Below, piece by piece: positions 1-13,278 of a stretch of 64,000 nt of DNA. Made by a program: the position numbers and the translations under genes. This DNA is from Mycolicibacter engbaekii (GTDB lineage: Bacteria > Actinomycetota > Actinomycetes > Mycobacteriales > Mycobacteriaceae), in contig NZ_LQOT01000031.1 in assembly GCF_002101585.1 (NCBI RefSeq), forward strand, positions 62,001-126,000, read 5' to 3'. Position 1 is the first letter of the stretch. Every line of letters starts with the position of its first letter. The notes beneath the pieces are model-generated. The model did no database searches and had not been told where the DNA came from. It saw nothing but the letters and a program-made list of their open reading frames with translations.

Positions 1-192
1 GACGGAGGCAAACCCATCGGCGAGGTGATCGCCTCGGTCGAACCACGGCTGTGGAACATGGCGACGGTGTTGCCGATTCTGCAGGACACCACCATCGTCG
101 CCGTCGGTCCCAGCGTGACCAACGTCAGCCTGACCGGCGCGGTGCCCGTGGGAATCGTCGGCGAAGCCGGCAACTGGGTAAAACTGCCCTGA
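1..192 (+). CDS. lpqW: 3' end of LpqW-like lipoprotein (partial)
   Basis: Reading frame 1 is open from the first base to the TGA at 190-192, giving 63 C-terminal residues; the start lies outside the window. The tail ends in [14 protein letters not shown]. In M. tuberculosis the gene just before the mshB region is lpqW, a lipoprotein built like an ABC-transporter solute-binding protein that influences lipomannan and lipoarabinomannan synthesis at the cell envelope. The name rests mainly on recalled gene order plus this tail, because no lipobox or full domain is visible. It could be another extracellular solute-binding protein. Confidence 0.55.
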   Translation, partial: DGGKPIGEVIASVEPRLWNMATVLPILQDTTIVAVGPSVTNVSLTGAVPVGIVGEAGNWVKLP

Positions 193-294
193 ATTCCCCC
201 GGCTGGTCCGGTTTAAACCGTCATGCCTGCTCAGGCCGGTCGGCGCCGCGTCGGCGGCATGCTTCGGCCCCGGAAAACCGGCCTACCTAACGAC

Positions 295-322
295 TTGTGC
301 ACAGCCAATTCTTGGGTAAGAT
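295..322 (+). promoter_or_regulatory. Candidate sigma-A promoter for the secreted protein gene
   Basis: TTGTGC at 295-300 and TAAGAT at 317-322 are separated by 16 bases and lie 39 bases upstream of the ATG at 362. This is a reasonable -35/-10 pair for a leadered transcript, and a GGAGG ribosome site follows at 347-351. Further upstream, the 12-bp perfect palindrome CGGTTTAAACCG at 209-220 is of unknown role. Confidence 0.4.
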
Positions 323-361
323 TAAGCAACCTGCGCGGGAAACGTCGGAGGGGGTTTGGGT

Positions 362-1243
362 ATGGAACAACTCGCTCACCGCTGCCTCTCAGTGGCGGCT
401 GCAGCTCTGTGTGTCGGCGGCCTGGTGGGAGTGCTCACCTCCCTGACACCGGTCCTGCCCGATCAGCAGATCCGCGACATCGACCTGGCGGCAGCGAACG
501 TCGACGTCGGCCCGGGACTCGAGATCATCGACAACCACGTCCGCCCCGACATCGTCGGCAGCGGCGACGGCGACGACGGCCAGTTCATCGACCTGGGCTC
601 GATGCTCTATGGAAGCGGTGACGACGCGTGGGGTGTCGGCACGGCGATGAGCACCGCCGACCTGGACGAAACGCTGCTGACCGAGCTGGCCGGCGGCAAT
701 TTCGACCCGCAGACTCTGCTGCTCGGGTCGCCGTTCGCCGCATACATCGGGGGTGTCGAAATCCCGGGTGCCGGAACGTTCAACGGTGTGGCCGAGCAGG
801 CCGCCAACAACGTCGCCGCCAACATGATGGCCGGGTTCAGCATGTTCCTCAACGTCGTCCCGGAGACGCAGCAGGCGCTGAACGCCCTCATCACCACGAC
901 GCAGCTGGAGTTCAACCTCGCCCTCGTCGCCGCGCAGCAGGCCGCCGCCGACCGGCTGTTCGGCGACAGCCCCGAACTCTACGAAGCCGTCAACTGGATC
1001 TTCAGCATCAACAACTCGGTGCTGGCGCAGAACCAGGAGATGTTCAACTCCATGATGGGCATCAGCTACGACACCCGCCCGATCCTGCTGGGCAACTTCG
1101 ACCTGACCGAGCCGGACTGGGACGCGCTGTTTGCGATGGGTTCGGAGGAGTTCAACGAGATCATCGAGGCCCTGCAGGCCGACAACCTGGCGCTGCTGCT
1201 GGGCAGCATCGACTGGGAGGGCCTGATCGCCGGCATGTTCTGA
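362..1243 (+). CDS. Secreted or surface protein of unknown function
   Basis: A 293-residue protein whose family I do not recognise. The N-terminus (MEQLAHRCLSVAAAALCVGGLVG) has a short basic part followed by a hydrophobic stretch of about 20 residues, typical of a Sec signal peptide. The mature part is acidic and rich in Asp, Asn and Leu, has no Cys, and ends with repeated aromatic/acidic segments (LLGSIDWEGLIAGMF). I start at the ATG at 362 because GGAGGGGG at 347-354 sits 7 bases before it; a TTG at 356 is too close to that site. The locus occupies the place held by Rv1167c/PPE genes in M. tuberculosis, but no PE or PPE motif is seen. Probably exported; role unknown. Confidence 0.75.
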   Translation: MEQLAHRCLSVAAAALCVGGLVGVLTSLTPVLPDQQIRDIDLAAANVDVGPGLEIIDNHVRPDIVGSGDGDDGQFIDLGSMLYGSGDDAWGVGTAMSTADLDETLLTELAGGNFDPQTLLLGSPFAAYIGGVEIPGAGTFNGVAEQAANNVAANMMAGFSMFLNVVPETQQALNALITTTQLEFNLALVAAQQAAADRLFGDSPELYEAVNWIFSINNSVLAQNQEMFNSMMGISYDTRPILLGNFDLTEPDWDALFAMGSEEFNEIIEALQADNLALLLGSIDWEGLIAGMF

Positions 1244-1295
1244 GCGGCCGCCAGGGCCGGCGGTTCATTTGCTCGTGCGGCGGTAGGGTTTCGGC

Positions 1296-2213
1296 GTGTC
1301 CGATCGGATTCCCCGGCTGGTGTTCGTGCATGCCCATCCCGATGACGAAACGCTGACGACCGGCGCCACCATCGCCCACTACGCCGCCCGCGGCGCCCAG
1401 GTTCATGTGGTGACCTGCACGCTCGGGGAGGAAGGGGAGGTCATCGGGGACCGTTGGGCGCACCTGACGGTGGACCGGGCCGACCAGTTGGGCGGCTACC
1501 GCATCGGTGAGCTGACCGCGGCGCTGCGGGCGCTGGGAGTCGGTCCGCCGCAATTTCTCGGCGGTGCCGGGCGCTGGCGCGACTCGGGGATGACGGGCAC
1601 CCCCGCCCGGCGTCACCAGCGGTTCATCGACGCCGACGACACCGAGACCGTCGGGGCGCTGACGGCCCTGATCCGGAAGGTCCGCCCGCATGTGGTGGTC
1701 GGCTACGACCCGCACGGCGGCTACGGCCACCCCGACCACATCCATGCCCATCGCGTCACCACCGCGGCGCTGGCCGCAGCGCAGGCCGACGCCGGCGACC
1801 CGGGCTGGGCGACGCCGAAGTTCTACTGGACGGTGACGGCCGGCAGCGCCAGAAGGGCCGCGTTGCGCCGGCTGCGCGACGACGACCGCCTGCCGCACTG
1901 GACGCCGGGGGCCGACGATTTCTCCGACGCCGTGGGGGACTACGCCGACGACCGGATCGACGCGGTGATCGAGGCTCCGGAGTCGCGCGCCGCCAAAGTG
2001 GCGGCCATGGCCGCCCACGCCACCCAGATCACCGTCGGTCCGACCGGTCGCGCGTTCGCGCTGTCGAACAACGTGATCCAGCCGGTCCTGGACAGCGAGC
2101 ACTACGTGCTGGCCGCCGGCGCGGCCGGCCCGCGCGACGCCAGGGGATGGGAGACCGATCTGCTGGCGGGACTTGAGTTCGGCGGCCACCCGCACCGGGT
2201 AAGCTCCTGCTGA
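1296..2213 (+). CDS. mshB: MshB, GlcNAc-Ins deacetylase of mycothiol synthesis
   Basis: A 305-residue cytosolic zinc enzyme that removes acetate from N-acetyl-glucosaminyl-inositol, the second committed step of mycothiol synthesis. It is a LmbE/PIG-L fold protein: AHPDDE at residues 13-18 supplies the first metal ligands and the catalytic Asp, and GHPDHIHAH near residues 144-152 supplies the third His. Length matches the family (about 303). Translation starts at GTG 1296; no strong ribosome site is visible. It is followed after 32 bases by a small ORF and the Rv1171-like membrane gene, as in M. tuberculosis (Rv1170-Rv1171). The closest alternative is the paralogue Mca (mycothiol S-conjugate amidase), which is less likely given the context. 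Confidence 0.93.
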   Translation: MSDRIPRLVFVHAHPDDETLTTGATIAHYAARGAQVHVVTCTLGEEGEVIGDRWAHLTVDRADQLGGYRIGELTAALRALGVGPPQFLGGAGRWRDSGMTGTPARRHQRFIDADDTETVGALTALIRKVRPHVVVGYDPHGGYGHPDHIHAHRVTTAALAAAQADAGDPGWATPKFYWTVTAGSARRAALRRLRDDDRLPHWTPGADDFSDAVGDYADDRIDAVIEAPESRAAKVAAMAAHATQITVGPTGRAFALSNNVIQPVLDSEHYVLAAGAAGPRDARGWETDLLAGLEFGGHPHRVSSC

Positions 2214-2245
2214 GCAAGTCACCCGACGCAGAGGCAGGCGTAGGC

Positions 2246-2353
2246 ATGGATCCCGATCTGGACCCCAACTTGGAGCACTGGCAGTGGTGGCTGGACAGCT
2301 TCCAGTGGATGGTCGGTTCAATGGTCAGCCAGCTGGACAGCATCCCGACTTGA
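2246..2353 (+). CDS. Trp-rich 35-residue small ORF coupled to the next gene
   Basis: ATG 2246 to TGA 2351-2353 encodes 35 residues with a core HWQWWLDSFQWMVGSMVSQL, containing four Trp plus Met and Leu on an amphipathic or membrane-seeking pattern. A GAGG at 2231-2234 could serve as a distant ribosome site. The stop overlaps the TTG at 2350 in the arrangement TTGA, which would be the start of the following membrane-protein gene, so ribosomes ending here could restart there. No family is recognised. It is short enough to be chance, but composition and the exact overlap argue for a real translated ORF. Confidence 0.5.
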   Translation: MDPDLDPNLEHWQWWLDSFQWMVGSMVSQLDSIPT

Positions 2354-2775
2354 GCCGAGGCGCGTCGCCCACCGAGCCCGCGACGCCTACCGACAGTCCG
2401 GCGTTCACCTTCGTCGTGCTGGCCCTGCTGGCCGTTGACGGAGCGCTCTGCGCCGTGGCCACCGCACTGCTGCTGCCCGCCCACATCGGTTCCGTTCCCT
2501 TTCCGCTCAGCGCTGTGATCGGGGGACTGGTCAACGCCGGTCTGGTGTGGGTGGCGCTGCGGTGCACGCCCTCGCTGCGCCTGGCCGTGCTGCCGCTGTG
2601 GGCGTGGTTGCTGACGATCGCGCTGATGACCCTGGGCGGTCCGGGAGATGACCTCATCTTCGCCGACCGGGGTGTGATGGCCTACGGCGTGCTGCTGATG
2701 ATCGTGTTGGGCAGCGCGCCGGCGGGATGGCTGCTGTGGCGGTGCCGCCAGCCCGCACCGTCGACGGCCAGGTGA
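2350..2775 (+). CDS. Rv1171-like four-helix membrane protein
   Basis: A 141-residue integral membrane protein of unknown function. After a 20-residue polar head rich in Pro and Thr, four hydrophobic stretches are visible, roughly residues 20-43, 50-67, 72-90 and 98-122. An upstream in-frame GTG at 2284 would add 22 polar residues read inside the Trp-rich small ORF, which I think is not used: TTG 2350 overlaps that ORF's TGA as TTGA. Size and position after mshB fit Rv1171 (about 146 residues). The gene lies 73 bases before the chosen fbiC start. Confidence 0.7.
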   Translation: MSRGASPTEPATPTDSPAFTFVVLALLAVDGALCAVATALLLPAHIGSVPFPLSAVIGGLVNAGLVWVALRCTPSLRLAVLPLWAWLLTIALMTLGGPGDDLIFADRGVMAYGVLLMIVLGSAPAGWLLWRCRQPAPSTAR

Positions 2776-2848
2776 TCCCGGCGGACCGCCGGGCCCGGTG
2801 TGCGCTCACCGGGACGCCGATGACGGCGGCTACTGTGGCGGTTATGGC

Positions 2849-8024
<5,176 letters not shown>

Positions 8025-8053
8025 GCGACCGAGCTTAGGCAGGCAGAACGCCC

Positions 8054-8087
8054 ATATGCAACTAGTTGCAGTGCAACTGTGTGCATA
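8054..8087. promoter_or_regulatory. Probable PadR operator (palindrome TGCAACTAGTTGCA)
   Basis: The 14-bp perfect palindrome TGCAACTAGTTGCA occupies 8057-8070. The half site TGCAAC recurs at 8072-8077, and an outer ATGCA (8056-8060) / TGCAT (8082-8086) pair encloses the cluster. It sits 19-48 bases upstream of the regulator's -10 box, where its -35 element and upstream region should be. Stacked half sites next to a padR gene suggest cooperative binding of dimers. Confidence 0.65.
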
Positions 8088-8157
8088 GCGGGCCTGCGGC
8101 GGGCCGGGGACCTGCTGGTGGCTGCCGCCCACCGGGGGCCTCTACTATCAGAAACCG

Positions 8158-8190
8158 ATGAATCCACCGTGCGTCGCCGCAGCCTCGTGA
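8158..8190 (+). CDS. Ten-codon upstream ORF overlapping the dapC start
   Basis: ATG 8158 encodes MNPPCVAAAS and ends at TGA 8188-8190, which overlaps GTG 8187 as GTGA. A TACTAT -10 box at 8143-8148 is 9 bases before the ATG, so the transcript could be leaderless or have only a few leader bases. Translation of this mini-ORF would deliver ribosomes to the dapC start. It contains one Cys codon and two consecutive Pro codons. Whether it is translated is an inference. Confidence 0.4.
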   Translation: MNPPCVAAAS

Positions 8191-9293
8191 GCCCCGTCAC
8201 CGGCGGCAGGTCGGCCGCCTTGCCCACCTTCCCGTGGGACACCCTGGCCGAGGCGACCGCGCTGGCCAGATCCCACCCCGACGGCATCGTCGACCTGTCC
8301 GTCGGCACCCCGGTCGACCCGGTGGCCGACGTCATCCGCGACGCCCTGGCGGCCGCCTCGTCGGCGCCGGGCTATCCCACCACCGCCGGCACCGCGGCCC
8401 TGCGCACGGCGGCGGCCGGCGCCCTGCACCGTCGCTACGGCATCACCGGGCTCACCGAATCGGCGGTGCTGCCGGTGATCGGCACCAAAGAGCTGATCGC
8501 CTGGCTGCCGACCCTGCTCGGCCTCGGCGAGCAGCAGGTGGTCGTGGTCCCCGAGCTGGCCTACCCGACCTATGAAGTGGGTGCCCGGCTGGCCGGTGCG
8601 CGGTGGGTGCGCAGCGATGCCCCGCAGCTGCGCGACGGACCGCCGCCGGCCCTGGTGTACCTGAATTCGCCGAGCAACCCGACCGGGGCGATCCTGGGCG
8701 AAAAAGAGTTGCGAGCCGTGGTCGACTGGGCCCGCGAACACGACGTGCTGGTGGTCTCCGACGAGTGCTACCTGGGCCTGGGGTGGGACGCCGAACCGCG
8801 GTCGGTGCTGCACCCGGCGGTCTGCGACGGCGACCACCGCGGCCTGCTGGCGGTGCATTCGCTGTCGAAGACCTCCTCGCTGGCGGGGTACCGGGCCGGA
8901 TTCGTCGCCGGGGACGCCGCGGTGGTGGCCGAATTGCTGGCGGTGCGCAAACACGCCGGGATGATGGTGCCCACCCCGATCCAGGCGGCCATGGTCGCTG
9001 CGCTCGACGACGACGCACACGAACATGAGCAGCGCGAGCGGTACGCGCGCCGCCGTGCGATGCTGCTGCCGGCGATCCAGGCGGCCGGGTTCACCGTCGA
9101 GCTGTCCCAGGGCGGGCTCTACTTGTGGGCGACCCGCGGCGAGCCCTGCCGCAGCAGCGTCGAGTGGCTCGCCCAGCGCGGCATTCTGGTGGCGCCCGGC
9201 GAGTTCTACGGGCCGGCCGGCGCGCAGCACGTGCGGGTGGCGCTCACCGCCACCGACGAGCGGATCGCCGCCGCGGCGGCACGGCTGAGTTAG
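8187..9293 (+). CDS. dapC: DapC, N-succinyldiaminopimelate aminotransferase
   Basis: A 368-residue class I/II PLP aminotransferase (Rv1178-like) acting in the succinylase route to meso-diaminopimelate and lysine. Visible family features are the substrate-binding ELAYPTYEVG, YLNSPSNPTG, the Asp/Tyr pair VVSDECYLGL, and the PLP lysine in HSLSKTSSLAGYRAG. The start is taken at GTG 8187, coupled to a 10-codon upstream ORF; GTG 8169 in the same frame is an alternative. In M. tuberculosis the ferredoxin gene fdxC stands directly upstream, but no ferredoxin is present here. The downstream gene converges from the other strand with stops almost touching. Confidence 0.9.
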   Translation: MSPVTGGRSAALPTFPWDTLAEATALARSHPDGIVDLSVGTPVDPVADVIRDALAAASSAPGYPTTAGTAALRTAAAGALHRRYGITGLTESAVLPVIGTKELIAWLPTLLGLGEQQVVVVPELAYPTYEVGARLAGARWVRSDAPQLRDGPPPALVYLNSPSNPTGAILGEKELRAVVDWAREHDVLVVSDECYLGLGWDAEPRSVLHPAVCDGDHRGLLAVHSLSKTSSLAGYRAGFVAGDAAVVAELLAVRKHAGMMVPTPIQAAMVAALDDDAHEHEQRERYARRRAMLLPAIQAAGFTVELSQGGLYLWATRGEPCRSSVEWLAQRGILVAPGEFYGPAGAQHVRVALTATDERIAAAAARLS

Positions 9294-9994
9294 CCGGGCC
9301 CGGTCACGCAGTCGGCGGTGAGGATCCGCTCGATGGCATCATGTTCGGCCTGGGTGACCCACAGGCCGTAGCCGGACTTGACCGCGACGATCCGCGAGAC
9401 GTACACGCACCGGTAGGACCTGTTGGGCGGCAACCAGGTCGCCGCGTCGCCGTCGCCCTTCTGTTCGTTGACCGGCCCGCTGGTGGCCTGCAGGTTCAGC
9501 GGATCATTGGCGAAGTTGCGCCGGGTGACCTCGTCCCACTGCTGGGCCCCCTTCTGCCAGGCGTCCGACAGGGCCACGACGTGGTCGACCTGCACCGCCC
9601 GGGAGGTCTCCCTGCCCCGCTGGAAGGCGACCACCGCACCGCTGTAGGGATCGGTCAAAACACCCGCGAGCACCACACACCCGTTGGTGCCCGGCTTGAT
9701 CTCGGTGTCGGTCAGATCCCGGCGCAGGATGTCGTTGCGGGTATCGCAACCGTTGTGGCCGTAGGGAACCGTCACGTCGTCGCTCCAGGCCGGCCCGAAC
9801 TGTGCGCGGTGATACCCGGTCTTGGGAGCCCGCCCCTTGATCGGCAGGGCCGCGAGCAGGGTCAGCGCGGCGGGACCGTCCGCGGTGTCGGCGACCGGCT
9901 CGGCGGAGGCCACGGCCGGCCCGAGCAGCAGCACCACCCCCGCGGCTGCCAGGGCAGCCGCCCACCCCGGCCGCCGGTGTTGCCGATCGCCCAC
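9290..9994 (-). CDS. Secreted HNH-family nuclease-like protein
   Basis: A 234-residue exported protein. Residues 1-30 form a signal peptide (basic head, AAALAAAGVVLLLG, cleavage near ASA). The C-terminal domain shows a His-Me finger pattern: VQVDHVVALSDAW followed by RRNFANDPLNLQATSGPVNEQK and a late Cys/Tyr segment, as in DUF1524/GmrSD-type HNH nucleases that occur as secreted proteins in actinobacteria. Start GTG 9994 is preceded by AGGGAGGC on the minus strand, 4 bases away; the much longer open frame upstream is a shadow of psuG. It may degrade extracellular DNA or RNA, but activity is not proven. Confidence 0.78.
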   Translation of the reverse strand: MGDRQHRRPGWAAALAAAGVVLLLGPAVASAEPVADTADGPAALTLLAALPIKGRAPKTGYHRAQFGPAWSDDVTVPYGHNGCDTRNDILRRDLTDTEIKPGTNGCVVLAGVLTDPYSGAVVAFQRGRETSRAVQVDHVVALSDAWQKGAQQWDEVTRRNFANDPLNLQATSGPVNEQKGDGDAATWLPPNRSYRCVYVSRIVAVKSGYGLWVTQAEHDAIERILTADCVTGPG

Positions 9995-10075
9995 GCCGCC
10001 TCCCTGGCTCTGCCGGTTGGCGGGCAGGCTACCAGTGCGCTGCGACAGGCTCGGGCGCCGAGACCCGGCGCGCAA

Positions 10076-10081
10076 TAGGGT
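10076..10081 (+). promoter_or_regulatory. -10 box for leaderless psuG mRNA
   Basis: TAGGGT at 10076-10081 is followed by six bases and then GTG 10088, with no Shine-Dalgarno sequence. This is the mycobacterial leaderless arrangement. Confidence 0.5.
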
Positions 10082-10087
10082 GGGGCA

Positions 10088-10990
10088 GTGCTCATCGATC
10101 CCGAAGTCGCCGAGGCGCTGGCCGCCGGGCGCGCGGTCGTGGCGCTGGAGAGCACCATCATCACCCACGGACTGCCGCGCCCGGACAACCTGCGCATCGC
10201 CCGCGAGATCGAGAACGCGGTGCGGGCCGGCGGGGCGGTGCCGGCAACCATCGCGATGGTGGGCGGCGAGCCCCACATCGGTCTCGACGACGAGGCGCTG
10301 TACCGCATCGCCACATCCGGCACCGCGGTGAAGGTCAGCGTCCGCGAGCTGGCCATGCTTGCCGCCGCGGGCGGCGACGGGGCGACCACGGTCGCCGCGA
10401 CCGCCCATCTGGCCGCCGCGGCCGGCATCACCGTGTTCGCCACCGGCGGACTCGGCGGCGTGCATCGCGGGGCGCGGGAGAACTGGGACGAATCGGCGGA
10501 CCTGACGGCGCTGTCGCGCACCCCGGTGCTGGTGGTGTGCTCGGGGGTGAAGTCGCTACTGGACATCGGCGCCACCCTGGAGCGGCTGGAGACGCTGGGT
10601 GTGGGCGTGATCGGCTACCGGACCGACCGGTTTCCGGCCTTCTACCTGGCCGACTCCGGCCACCGGATCGACTGGCAGGTGGGCGATCCCGAGCAGGTGG
10701 CCGCTGTGCTGCACGCCCGAAGCCGGCTGGGCACCGAAGGCTACGGCCTGGTGCTGGCGAACCCGATCGCCCGCGAGGCCGAACTCGACCGCGCGCTACA
10801 CGATCGGGTGCTGGCCGAGGGGCTGGCCGCCGCCGAGGCGCAGGGCGTCCGCGGCAAAGACGTCACGCCGTTTCTCCTCGAGCACTTTCACCAGGCAACT
10901 CAGGGCGCATCGGTGGACGCCAATGTCGCTCTGGTACTGGCCAATGCGCGCCTGGCGGGGCAGGTGGCCGTCGCCTACGCGGGCCGCTGA
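10088..10990 (+). CDS. psuG: PsuG, pseudouridine-5'-phosphate glycosidase
   Basis: A 300-residue enzyme that cleaves the C-glycosidic bond of pseudouridine 5'-phosphate to uracil and ribose 5-phosphate. Family hallmarks are [17 protein letters not shown] near the N-terminus, a central [11 protein letters not shown] loop, [12 protein letters not shown] and the C-terminal [10 protein letters not shown]; length is normal. The catalytic Lys/Glu set is consistent with ALEST and GVKS. The mRNA is probably leaderless (TAGGGT six bases before GTG). The usual partner kinase PsuK is not adjacent on either side: the neighbours are a nuclease and a convergent regulator, so the pathway must be completed elsewhere or by imported nucleotide. 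Confidence 0.93.
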   Translation: MLIDPEVAEALAAGRAVVALESTIITHGLPRPDNLRIAREIENAVRAGGAVPATIAMVGGEPHIGLDDEALYRIATSGTAVKVSVRELAMLAAAGGDGATTVAATAHLAAAAGITVFATGGLGGVHRGARENWDESADLTALSRTPVLVVCSGVKSLLDIGATLERLETLGVGVIGYRTDRFPAFYLADSGHRIDWQVGDPEQVAAVLHARSRLGTEGYGLVLANPIAREAELDRALHDRVLAEGLAAAEAQGVRGKDVTPFLLEHFHQATQGASVDANVALVLANARLAGQVAVAYAGR

Positions 10991-11002
10991 GGCCCGCGGC
11001 GC

Positions 11003-11713
11003 TCAGCTGCTGCGCACCCTGGCGATGCACATCTCGGGCTCGACGAACGGCTCCAACTGCGCGCTGCCGCCGGGAGCGCCCTCGGCGTTGAGCAGCCCCC
11101 GCAGCAGGCCCAGGTGCATGGCGCAGCTGACCTCGGGATGCGACTGGGCCATGTCGCGAACCGGGCATCCGGAGAGCAGGATCGTGCGGTGGCCCGGGTC
11201 GCCGTCAGCGCCGGGCGCCGGCGCCGCGAGTTCGGCACCGAAGCCCATGCGCGCAAAGATTCCGGTGATCCGCTCGGCGCAGTCGCCGATGCCCGTGGCC
11301 GGACCCGATCCGTTCGTCGTGGGGTCGTGCGAGTCCAGAATGCGGTCCGCCCAGCGCCGACCCGCCCGCTCGGCGCGTACCCGGCGCTCCTCAACGGTCT
11401 CGCCCAGCTCCATCGCCAGGATCTCGGCGAGGCTGCGGTAGTCCAGCCGGTCCCGCACCGCCACGTAACCGGTGCGGGGGCGTCCGACGCCGTCCCGTTT
11501 GATCCGGGTCCGTGCGACCGCCCCGTCTTCGCACAACGCGTCCAGGTGGAACCGAACGGTGGTGACGTGCAGGTGCATCCGTTCGGCGAGCTCGGCGGCG
11601 TCGACGGCGCCGCTGGCCGCTCCCACCAACCGCAGCACTCGTTCCCGCTGCTGGTTCCGGGGTAACCGCTGACTGCGATGGGTTCCGCGCCGCTGGCCGG
11701 ACTCGTCGTGCAT
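11003..11713 (-). CDS. ArsR/SufR-like winged-helix regulator with conserved Cys
   Basis: A 236-residue regulator. The first 90 residues are a winged helix (AELAERMHLHVTTVRFHLDALCEDGAV followed by GRPRTGY), as in ArsR/SufR-type proteins. The C-terminal half contains Cys183 and Cys197 (GCPVRDMAQSHPEVSC, spacing x13) and Cys229 (EPEMC), placed like the cluster-binding Cys of SufR; Cys61 and Cys145 are also present. It probably senses iron-sulfur or metal/redox state, which is an inference. ATG 11713 has GAGAGG 8 bases upstream. It is divergent from fadD36 across 128 bases with repeated motifs and converges on psuG, so fadD36 is the likely target besides itself. Confidence 0.78.
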   Translation of the reverse strand: MHDESGQRRGTHRSQRLPRNQQRERVLRLVGAASGAVDAAELAERMHLHVTTVRFHLDALCEDGAVARTRIKRDGVGRPRTGYVAVRDRLDYRSLAEILAMELGETVEERRVRAERAGRRWADRILDSHDPTTNGSGPATGIGDCAERITGIFARMGFGAELAAPAPGADGDPGHRTILLSGCPVRDMAQSHPEVSCAMHLGLLRGLLNAEGAPGGSAQLEPFVEPEMCIARVRSS

Positions 11714-11777
11714 GAAGTCCCTCTCGTTGAGGAGTCGTCCACGAATTGCAGGAGCTGATTCGTTGATACCACTTACG

Positions 11778-11834
11778 GCGGTCGGCCGCCTTTCGAGCGG
11801 TCGGCCGGGCCCGCGACACCGACGGGGGTAACGT
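11778..11834. promoter_or_regulatory. Direct repeats and leaderless promoter between HTH gene and fadD36
   Basis: GCGGTCGGCCG occurs at 11778-11788 and again at 11797-11807, a 19-bp period (nearly two helical turns). The fadD36 -10 box TAACGT (11829-11834) lies inside GGGGG...CCCCC (11824-11828/11835-11839) and 7 bases before ATG 11842. The repeats cover the -35 region and are candidate operators for the adjacent regulator. Confidence 0.45.
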
Positions 11835-11841
11835 CCCCCGA

Positions 11842-13245
11842 ATGCTGCTGACCTCGCTGGCCGACGACGGCTCGAACGCCTCGGACATCGCCGATGCGGT
11901 GCGTATCGACAACACCTTACTGAGCCGCGCGGAGTTGAGCGGGGCCGGAGCCGCGGTGCTCGCAGACCTTGCCGGGGTGTCGCGGGTCGCGGTGTCGGCC
12001 ACCCCGACGGCGCAGACGGTGCTGGCGGTCGCCGGATGCCTGCTCGCCGGGGTGCAGGTGGTGCCGGTTCCCGCCGACGTCGGCGCCGCCGAGCGCCAGC
12101 ACATGCTGCGCGATTCGGGGGCGCAGGCCTGGCTGGGGGAGCGGCCCGACGACCTCGCCGGTCTGCCGCACTTCGCGGCCCGTGCCGGATCGCCGCAGCG
12201 GCCGGCCGAACCGCCGGAAGACGACACCGCGCTGATCATCTACACCTCCGGCACCACGGGCCCGCCCAAAGGCGTCCAGTTGAGTCGGCGCGCGCTCGCG
12301 GCGGACCTCGACGCGCTGGCGCAGGCGTGGCAGTGGAGCCCGGATGATGTCTTGGTGCACGGCCTGCCGATGTACCACGTGCACGGACTGGTGCTGGGCC
12401 TGCTGGGATCCCTGCGGGTGGGCAACCGCTTCGTGCACACCGGCAAACCGTCGCCGCAGGCCTACGCCGCCGCGGGCGGCACACTGTATTTCGGGGTGCC
12501 CACCGTGTGGTCGCGGGTGGTGGCCGACGCCGGAGCCGCTGCGGCGCTGCGGCCGGCGCGGCTGTTGGTCTCGGGCAGCGCGGCGCTGCCGGTCCCGGTG
12601 TTCGACGCACTGGTCGCCCGGACCGGCCACGCGCCGATCGAGCGTTACGGCGCCACCGAGTCGCTGATCACCGTGAGCACCCGGGTCGACGGTGAGCGCC
12701 GGCCCGGATGGGTCGGTCTGCCGTTGCACGGGGTGCAGACCAAGCTCGTCGCCGACGACGGCGGCCCGGTGCCGCACGACGGTGCCACGATCGGGCGGCT
12801 GTCGGTGCGCGGACCGACGCTGTTCGAGGGATACCTCAACCGGCCCGAAGCCACGGCGGCGGCCTTCGACGCCGACGGGTGGTACCGCACCGGGGATGTG
12901 GCGGTGATCGACGCCGACGGCATGCACCGGATCGTGGGCCGCGAATCGGTCGACCTGATCAAGACCGGCGGCTTCCGGGTCGGGGCCGGGGAGATCGAGA
13001 CCGCGTTGCTCGGTCATCCCGCGGTGTCCGAAGTGGCCGTCGTCGGCCTGCCCGACGACGATCTGGGGCAGCGGATCGTCGCGTTCGTGGTGCCCTCGCC
13101 GGACGGTGCCGCCCGGCCTGATGAACTGATCGACTATGTGGCTCAACAACTGTCGGTGCACAAGCGGCCGCGGGAGGTGCGGATCGTCGATGCCCTGCCC
13201 CGCAATGCGATGGGAAAGGTACTCAAGAAGGCGCTGCTGACGTAG
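11842..13245 (+). CDS. fadD36: FadD36, fatty acyl-CoA/AMP ligase
   Basis: A 467-residue adenylate-forming acyl-CoA synthetase. The AMP-binding P-loop is IIYTSGTTGPPKGVQLS (about residue 132), followed by the A5 motif ERYGATES, the A7 motif WYRTGDVAV, the A8 hinge RESVDLIKTGGFRVGAGEIE and the catalytic Lys in NAMGKVLKK. It closely matches my recollection of M. tuberculosis FadD36 (Rv1193), including MLLTSL at the start. The predicted mRNA is leaderless. It sits divergent from a SufR-like regulator and is followed after 33 bases by a small lipoprotein gene. The natural acyl substrate is unknown. Confidence 0.9.
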   Translation: MLLTSLADDGSNASDIADAVRIDNTLLSRAELSGAGAAVLADLAGVSRVAVSATPTAQTVLAVAGCLLAGVQVVPVPADVGAAERQHMLRDSGAQAWLGERPDDLAGLPHFAARAGSPQRPAEPPEDDTALIIYTSGTTGPPKGVQLSRRALAADLDALAQAWQWSPDDVLVHGLPMYHVHGLVLGLLGSLRVGNRFVHTGKPSPQAYAAAGGTLYFGVPTVWSRVVADAGAAAALRPARLLVSGSAALPVPVFDALVARTGHAPIERYGATESLITVSTRVDGERRPGWVGLPLHGVQTKLVADDGGPVPHDGATIGRLSVRGPTLFEGYLNRPEATAAAFDADGWYRTGDVAVIDADGMHRIVGRESVDLIKTGGFRVGAGEIETALLGHPAVSEVAVVGLPDDDLGQRIVAFVVPSPDGAARPDELIDYVAQQLSVHKRPREVRIVDALPRNAMGKVLKKALLT

Positions 13246-13278
13246 GCTGGCGCGAATCGAAACCAGAAGGGCGGTCCC

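Noticed and set aside
9995..10465. Upstream extension of the HNH nuclease gene
   Set aside because: The sequence is antisense to psuG and has no signal-peptide character; GTG 9994 has a clear AGGGAGG ribosome site and begins a signal peptide.
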